DNA of 19,888 nt from Bdellovibrionota bacterium (GTDB lineage Bacteria; Bdellovibrionota; Bacteriovoracia; Bacteriovoracales; Bacteriovoracaceae), in contig JAURQB010000008.1 of assembly GCA_030836365.1 (NCBI GenBank), forward strand, positions 1 to 19,888, written 5' to 3'. A program made the translations under genes and the position numbers. Numbering within the stretch: the first letter of the stretch is position 1; each line of letters opens with the position of its first letter. Below, piece after piece: positions 14,819 to 19,888 of this stretch. Under the pieces are notes generated by a model that worked only from the letters and a program-made list of their open reading frames with translations, had not been told where the DNA came from and did no database searches.

Positions 14819-15901
14819 ATGCCGTTAATTGAAAAAAATTATGAGGATGATCTCTTTCGTTTAAAATGGAGCGTCGAGCCCGAATACAACAATATCCGAT
14901 TGGATCAATTTCTAGGAAAACACTTTAAAACGCTTAGCCGCGAGGAGATTAAAAGAAAAATTTCTCGTGGTGAGTGCCAAATATTAAATCGCCCTGAGTC
15001 TAAAAAGCCATCATCAAAAATAAAAGTACTCGATATCATCAAGGTCGATATTAGAAGAAATGACAATGAGGATGAGTACTGGAGTGGCGAAAAAATAATT
15101 TTTGAAAATCCAAAAGAGATTTTCGAAGATCAAGAAATACTAGTCATTAATAAACCACCATATATGAGCACGCATCCGACTGGAAGACACTTATTTCACT
15201 GTGCGACAGTTCACTATGAACAAAAATTGAAACTTAAAACTGTTCACTCGATACATCGCCTCGATCGTGAAACTTCAGGGGTTCTTTTATTGGCAAAAAA
15301 CCCTGATGCTGCAAACTCTCTTACTAATGAATTTGAAAACACGCGTGTTCGAAAATGTTATTTTTTTATTGCAAAAAAAACTACCAATAATGTAAGTAAA
15401 AAATTTAAGGCGCTTGAGAGAATGGATAATCCTGAGGAGGGTTTAAAGAAAGTTATTGTGCATCACTATCCTTCAGGCTCAACACAAGGTAAGTTCGCTG
15501 AAACTGATTTTAAGATCATAGATGAATCTGATCACTATTGTTTTGGATTGGCATTTCCTAAAACGGGAAGAACTCATCAGATAAGGGTACATGCGATGGC
15601 CAACGGCATTCCACTAATTGGAGATAAACTTTACTTGGGCGGCTACAAAATGTTTCAACGCTTTAAAGATGGAGTCGCAACACAAGAAGATCATGATGAG
15701 ATGGTGATGACAAGACACGCTCTTCATGCAACGGCACTGGAAATAAATTATAAAAACAAAAAGAATATCTATTTCGCCGAAGTCCCCTCTGATATGAAAG
15801 TGTTCCTCGAAAAGTATTTCGAAACACCTATTCACGAAATCAATATTAAAATTCAAAACCTAATTGAAGGTTATTTAAGAAGCGACTCTCAACTGACTTA
15901 A
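14819..15901 (+). CDS. RluA-family pseudouridine synthase with S4 domain
   Basis: These enzymes isomerise uridine to pseudouridine in rRNA or tRNA. The 360-residue protein has an N-terminal S4 RNA-binding domain (about 26-75, IRLDQFLGKHF and ISRGECQI), then the synthase domain with EILVINKPPYMSTHP (106-120), the catalytic HRLDRETSG (146-154, Asp149) and GRTHQIRVHA further on. The layout matches RluC/RluD rather than the shorter RluA, but the exact target bases cannot be read. A TATAAT (14790-14795) lies about 24 bases before the ATG. No Shine-Dalgarno is visible, so the message may have a very short leader and initiate weakly. Its last 27 bases overlap the convergent aminotransferase gene. 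The catalytic assignment is firm. Confidence 0.92.
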   Translation: MPLIEKNYEDDLFRLKWSVEPEYNNIRLDQFLGKHFKTLSREEIKRKISRGECQILNRPESKKPSSKIKVLDIIKVDIRRNDNEDEYWSGEKIIFENPKEIFEDQEILVINKPPYMSTHPTGRHLFHCATVHYEQKLKLKTVHSIHRLDRETSGVLLLAKNPDAANSLTNEFENTRVRKCYFFIAKKTTNNVSKKFKALERMDNPEEGLKKVIVHHYPSGSTQGKFAETDFKIIDESDHYCFGLAFPKTGRTHQIRVHAMANGIPLIGDKLYLGGYKMFQRFKDGVATQEDHDEMVMTRHALHATALEINYKNKKNIYFAEVPSDMKVFLEKYFETPIHEINIKIQNLIEGYLRSDSQLT

Positions 15902-16993
15902 CCCGAAACTATTCATTGCATTTGCGACCAGCTCAACTTCAGTAGGGCTCATACCTGGAAAAACGGGAAGAGAAATTGAATTATAGGCAATGTATTCTGC
16001 ATTTGGGTAACTTTTTTTATCCCATCCAAACTGCTTAAAGCACTCTAAATGATGAATAGGGATTGGATAGTGACGACCAAAACCAATTTGGTTATTTTCT
16101 AAATGCATTGATAAATCGTCAATATTATCACTCGTCGCTATTACTAGATGATATACATGACTTCCATCAAGCTTATTTGATATCAATTTAATTTGATCAT
16201 TATGAATTTGTTCAGAATAAGACTTTGCCACATTTATTCGATGTAAATTCCACTCATCCATGTATCTTAATTTTGTATTTAAAAAAGATGCTTGAATATT
16301 ATCTAGCCTTGAAGTTGATCCAATGTATTTATGATAATATTTTTTTGTTTGACCATGTTCTCTGAGAGCAATCATTTTTTGATTAAAATCTTGATTACTA
16401 GTGACAAAAGCACCGCCATCGCCTAGTGCTCCTAAGTTTTTTCCTGGATAAAATGAGAAAGCAGCGCCATCCCCTACTGTTCCTGCACGAATACCATCTC
16501 GTTGAGCACCATGGGCTTGGGCACAATCTTCAAATATTTTTATATTATAAACTTCTTTTAATCGTATTAATTCCTTTGGATTGACAATTTGCCCATACAA
16601 ATGGACTGGAACCATGAAGTCAATTCCACTTTTAATTAATTCTTCGGCCTTATTTAGATCAATTAATCCCTCAGAATCGACGTCGACAAGTACAGGCTCT
16701 CCACCTGCTTGAATAATCGCTGTAATTGTAGAAATAAAAGTCATCGCAGGAGCAATTACCTTTTGCCCCTTTTTTAAACCACAAGCCTGCAAGCCTAATA
16801 CAATCGCATCGTGTCCGGAACCAACACCTGTACAGTAATCAGTTCCTATCCAAGCAGCAAAATTACTCTCAAACTCAGAAAGCTCGTCACCCTTAGTAAA
16901 ACCGTTTTTTCCAAGAATTTTTCTAAATGAAGTAACGAACTCCTCCTCAAGGGGGCCATGCATTCTCCACATATCAAGAAATGGAACTTTCAT
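15875..16993 (-). CDS. DegT/DnrJ/EryC1/StrS-family PLP aminotransferase (nucleotide-sugar)
   Basis: These enzymes aminate keto-sugars attached to a nucleotide, for O-antigen, capsule or glycan synthesis. The 372 residues show GVGSGHDAIVLGL at 56-68, the DVDSEGL segment, EDCAQAHGA with Asp156, the PLP lysine Lys185 in SFYPGKNLGALGDGG, and REHGQTKKYYHKYIGSTSRLDNIQA. The closest functional picture is a WbpE- or FdtB-like 3-aminotransferase, but the substrate is inferred. AAAGGA about 5 bases before the ATG supports the start. It is 9 bases downstream of the oxidoreductase gene, so the two form an operon and the oxidoreductase probably makes the keto substrate. Its 3' end overlaps the pseudouridine synthase gene tail to tail. 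Confidence 0.92.
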   Translation of the reverse strand: MKVPFLDMWRMHGPLEEEFVTSFRKILGKNGFTKGDELSEFESNFAAWIGTDYCTGVGSGHDAIVLGLQACGLKKGQKVIAPAMTFISTITAIIQAGGEPVLVDVDSEGLIDLNKAEELIKSGIDFMVPVHLYGQIVNPKELIRLKEVYNIKIFEDCAQAHGAQRDGIRAGTVGDGAAFSFYPGKNLGALGDGGAFVTSNQDFNQKMIALREHGQTKKYYHKYIGSTSRLDNIQASFLNTKLRYMDEWNLHRINVAKSYSEQIHNDQIKLISNKLDGSHVYHLVIATSDNIDDLSMHLENNQIGFGRHYPIPIHHLECFKQFGWDKKSYPNAEYIAYNSISLPVFPGMSPTEVELVANAMNSFGLSQLRVAS

Positions 16994-17002
16994 TAATATC
17001 CT

Positions 17003-18016
17003 TTAGCTAGCTTTTTTAAATGATTTATCATTTTGAAAATGCTGAGCTTCTAAAACCTTTGTTAACGACTCCATTGTCTTTAACGTTAATTGATTGTAAT
17101 AATCACGGACGGACTTATCATTTATTGCACGGTAAAACTCATCCATTTCAAATTTTAATGCCTCTGTTGCGTGTATAGCTGGTGAGTAACTATCACCAGA
17201 CTTGTAACTAATTCTTGCCGTATATCCAGCCTCTGAAGCACCAGCATGCAGATCTTTAAGATCAACGCCTCGGTTATAAAACTTTATTTTTTCTGTGACC
17301 TGATTATCGTCATAACTGATCATCCCTTCAGACCCGACAATAATAAAATCTCTAATCTTATAAGGAGATAACCATGAAACCGTTACATAGGCTTTAATAT
17401 TGTTATCAAACTCTATCGAAGTTTGAGCAAAGTCATCATGTGGAAGACCAGCGGCTGAAAAACTGCTTGTCATTGCAGATGTAACATTTCCTTCAAATAG
17501 GTAACTAATGATACTTAGGTCGTGAGGCATTAAGTCATAAACTACATTCACATCTGGCTGATACAACCCGAGGTTTAGTCTGCTGGAAAGAACGATGTAA
17601 GGGGTTCCAATTTTTGGTAGAATCTCTTTCATTTTACGTACAGCAGGATTAAAAATGAATGTATGATCCGCAAAAATTGTAAGATCCTTTTTATTTGCTT
17701 TTTCAATTAATTTTATTGATTCATCTACATGCTTGGTAAACGGTTTTGTCAAAAGTACATGTTTACCTTTGTCCAAAAAGTAATCGGCGAAAAAATAATG
17801 ATGATCAACTGGAACTATTGGCGCAACAACTTCAACTTCATCACTAATTTTTTTATAGTCATCAGTTATATTAACTGACGGAAACATTTTTTTTGCATTT
17901 TCGAGGTTTTCTTTATTTAAATCGCAAATTGTGTGTAATTCAAAGTTAGAAGAAAGAGAAAAATTCCTTGCTATATTTTTTCCCCAATAACCATAACCAA
18001 TTAATGCAACTTTCAT
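17003..18016 (-). CDS. Gfo/Idh/MocA-family oxidoreductase (nucleotide-sugar dehydrogenase type)
   Basis: Members oxidise or reduce sugars with NAD(P), and in surface-glycan loci they often make a 3-keto sugar nucleotide. The 337-residue protein has the Rossmann motif GYGYWGKN at 7-14, CDLNKENLE after the second strand, and the catalytic-lysine region LLTKPFT at 88-94. That motif is normally EKP; here Thr90 replaces Glu while Lys91 is kept. A later YDLMPHDLSI supplies the expected Asp and His. GGGAG 6-7 bases upstream supports the start. It leads the two-gene unit with the DegT aminotransferase and is divergent from the FkbH-like gene. The pair resembles WbpB/WbpE or WlbA/WlbC steps, but the real sugar cannot be told from sequence alone. 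Confidence 0.9.
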   Translation of the reverse strand: MKVALIGYGYWGKNIARNFSLSSNFELHTICDLNKENLENAKKMFPSVNITDDYKKISDEVEVVAPIVPVDHHYFFADYFLDKGKHVLLTKPFTKHVDESIKLIEKANKKDLTIFADHTFIFNPAVRKMKEILPKIGTPYIVLSSRLNLGLYQPDVNVVYDLMPHDLSIISYLFEGNVTSAMTSSFSAAGLPHDDFAQTSIEFDNNIKAYVTVSWLSPYKIRDFIIVGSEGMISYDDNQVTEKIKFYNRGVDLKDLHAGASEAGYTARISYKSGDSYSPAIHATEALKFEMDEFYRAINDKSVRDYYNQLTLKTMESLTKVLEAQHFQNDKSFKKAS

Positions 18017-18129
18017 TCAGACTCCCATGACAGTAATGTCTTTTCGGTGAACATTTTCAAACAATTAGATTTAATTTATCTCTTCGTTTTAAATAAATTT
18101 TATTTCTAAAAATGGTTAGTTTGAATAGG

Positions 18130-18135
18130 TATAAT
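18130..18135 (+). promoter_or_regulatory. Candidate -10 of the FkbH-like gene
   Basis: TATAAT matches the sigma-70 -10 fully, but no good -35 lies 16-18 bases upstream. It sits in the 164-base divergent spacer before the oxidoreductase gene. Confidence 0.3.
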
Positions 18136-18180
18136 TTCGCTCATTGTAATATTTCAGTACTCTTTTAAAATACATAATGT

Positions 18181-19888
18181 ATGGAAATAACTGAGAAAAC
18201 ATACTTAGAAATTATTAAGATGAATAAAGATATCTCTTTGGACACAAATAAAGAGAAGCTTACTATCACCGTTTTATCAAATATCACGTTAAACAAAATA
18301 AAAGATGTTTTAGAGTTACCACTAAAGAGCAACGGGATTAACGCTAAGGTTAATTTTGGTAACTATGATAATATTATTCAAGACTCACTATCCTATTCAA
18401 ACAGTGACACGATTATTATTCACCAGGAATTAAGTAATCTGTCCTCTAAAATAATTCAAAACCAAATTCATTTCGACGAACAAACTAAAATTGAATTAAT
18501 CAATGAATACAAAACACAAATAGATTTAATTCTTCAAAATTTAAATCAAACAAGATTGATCATCTACAACCAGTATTCAACAATTAATTTCTTTTCCGAA
18601 TTAATAAACAATGATTTTATTAACAGTATTGCATTTGAACTTAATGAATACCTTAGAAAAAAATCATTGAGCATAAGTAATTTAAAAATATGTAATATTG
18701 ACCAAATAACCTCTTCTCTAGGTGTCCAAAAATCACTCGATTTTAGATCATATTCAGCTTTTAAAGATTTGTATAAAACAGAATGGCTGCAGGCTTATGT
18801 AAACGTGATCCAACACTATATATATTCGATCACAGGAAAAATTAAAAAAGCACTAATCTTGGATTGCGACAATACCTTATGGAAAGGGGTTCTGGGAGAA
18901 GATGGTATTGATGGTATCAGTATGAACTCGTCCACCAAAGAAGGTGAGCCATTTCATTATGTTCAAAATGCCATCATCCAACTAGCGAAAAAAGGGATCC
19001 TTATTTGCCTATGCTCCAAAAACAACGAAGCAGATGTAGATGAGGTTATTGATAAGCATCAAGACTTTTTAATAAAAAATAAATACATCACATCAAAAAA
19101 GGTGAACTGGAATGATAAAGCAACCAATATTAAAGGGATATCATCGGAGTTAAATATTGGCCTAGACAGTTTCATTTTCTTAGATGATTCAGATTTTGAA
19201 GTTAATCTCATCAAAGAAAAGCTACCTGCTGTGACGACTTTTCAAGTGCCGAAGAATCTTAGTGAGTACCCCTCTCTATTCAACAGAATTACCAACTACT
19301 TCTACAGAGATAATGTCACAAAAGAGGATATTAAAAAAGCAGAAGAATATAAAAAACAAGCTGTTCGTAACCAAGAAAAATCTACTTTTAATAATATTGA
19401 GGACTACATAAAGTCACTTCAAATAAAAATCCATATTTTCAAAAACGACTTGTCTCACCTTCCCCGTATGGGCCAAATGGCCCAAAAAACTAATCAGTTC
19501 AACTTTACGACTATTAGACATACAGACAATGAAATAAAAAACTTTATTAATGACCAGAATTACAATGTTTACTGCATTAATGTTGAAGACAAATTTGGGG
19601 ATAGTGGCATTACGGGGCTAATTATCACAAAAGATCATCAAGATAAATCATGTCAACTCATCACCTTCTTGATGAGCTGCCGAATTATTGGCCGAAATAT
19701 AGAATACGCATTTCTGAAACATGTTTTTAACGATTGTCACAAACGAAATATAGAATCATTAAAGGCAAAATATATTAAAACCAAAAAGAACTCTCAGATT
19801 TCAAATTTTCTTGAAACGATAAATATGAACGTAGTATCAGAGACTGATGAGCAAAAGGTATATTCAACTTTAATTGATAAAATTAAAA
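18181..19888 (+). CDS. FkbH-like HAD-superfamily (IIIC) protein, cut off by window edge
   Basis: I translated this frame from ATG 18181 to the right edge with no stop, 569 codons plus one base. An N-terminal region of about 215 residues (often an SGNH-like fold in relatives) is followed by a HAD domain: LDCDNTLWKG with Asp228 and Asp230, CSKNNEADV with Ser279 and Lys280, and FLDDSDFE with Asp335 and Asp336. A GNAT-like C-terminal part starts with the family motif KTNQFNFTT at about 436-444. FkbH proteins load glyceryl units onto carrier proteins in polyketide pathways, and relatives occur in surface-polysaccharide loci. The divergent sugar genes favour the second. The ATG has no Shine-Dalgarno, and an in-frame ATG at 18220 is an alternative. 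A perfect TATAAT at 18130-18135 could drive it. The C-terminus is missing. Confidence 0.88.
   Translation, partial: MEITEKTYLEIIKMNKDISLDTNKEKLTITVLSNITLNKIKDVLELPLKSNGINAKVNFGNYDNIIQDSLSYSNSDTIIIHQELSNLSSKIIQNQIHFDEQTKIELINEYKTQIDLILQNLNQTRLIIYNQYSTINFFSELINNDFINSIAFELNEYLRKKSLSISNLKICNIDQITSSLGVQKSLDFRSYSAFKDLYKTEWLQAYVNVIQHYIYSITGKIKKALILDCDNTLWKGVLGEDGIDGISMNSSTKEGEPFHYVQNAIIQLAKKGILICLCSKNNEADVDEVIDKHQDFLIKNKYITSKKVNWNDKATNIKGISSELNIGLDSFIFLDDSDFEVNLIKEKLPAVTTFQVPKNLSEYPSLFNRITNYFYRDNVTKEDIKKAEEYKKQAVRNQEKSTFNNIEDYIKSLQIKIHIFKNDLSHLPRMGQMAQKTNQFNFTTIRHTDNEIKNFINDQNYNVYCINVEDKFGDSGITGLIITKDHQDKSCQLITFLMSCRIIGRNIEYAFLKHVFNDCHKRNIESLKAKYIKTKKNSQISNFLETINMNVVSETDEQKVYSTLIDKIK

Overview
The window is an AT-rich bacterial chromosome segment, densely coded on both strands, with no gene-free stretch over about 300 bases. 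I saw no rRNA, tRNA, CRISPR array or insertion sequence. Low GC, an exported Asp-rich lipoprotein, a PrkA-type AAA+ kinase, a lone ComM-like domain and several exported proteins of unknown family suit a Bdellovibrionota relative such as Bacteriovorax or Halobacteriovorax. That placement is inference from protein style and was not tested by a search.

Layout, left to right. (1) 1-3263: the 5' part of adenosylhomocysteinase (-), a divergent THUMP-domain rRNA methyltransferase (+), and a convergent protein of unknown family with a nuclease-like core (-). (2) 3306-6374: a lipoprotein gene (-) with a clear intrinsic terminator, a repeat-rich divergent control region, phosphoglycerate mutase gpmI (+), and a stand-alone ComM/ChlI N-terminal domain (-) overlapping the gpmI 3' end. 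(3) 6445-9115: glutamate dehydrogenase coupled by overlap to a small cysteine-rich exported protein, and an exported protein of unknown function behind a near-consensus sigma-54 promoter, all on the minus strand. (4) 9167-14776: a parA-parB pair (-) divergent from a rhodanese, cysteine desulfurase and PrkA kinase group (+). (5) 14819-15901: an RluA-family pseudouridine synthase. (6) 15875-19888: the edge of a surface-sugar locus, with a Gfo/Idh/MocA oxidoreductase and a DegT aminotransferase (-) divergent from an FkbH-like HAD protein that runs off the right edge.

How the genes fit together. The rhodanese and desulfurase abut exactly and form a likely sulfur-transfer pair. The oxidoreductase and aminotransferase are a standard two-step route to an amino sugar nucleotide. 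The rRNA modification enzymes, ahcY, gpmI and gdh are housekeeping. Several annotated starts were moved to internal codons because the Shine-Dalgarno sequence only fits those positions. Nothing here is clearly a new defence or mobile system. The least explained items are the nuclease-like orphan at 2454-3263, the ComM-domain orphan, the two exported proteins at 6445 and 8285, and the shared AAAAAAGTTGGCAC promoter element.
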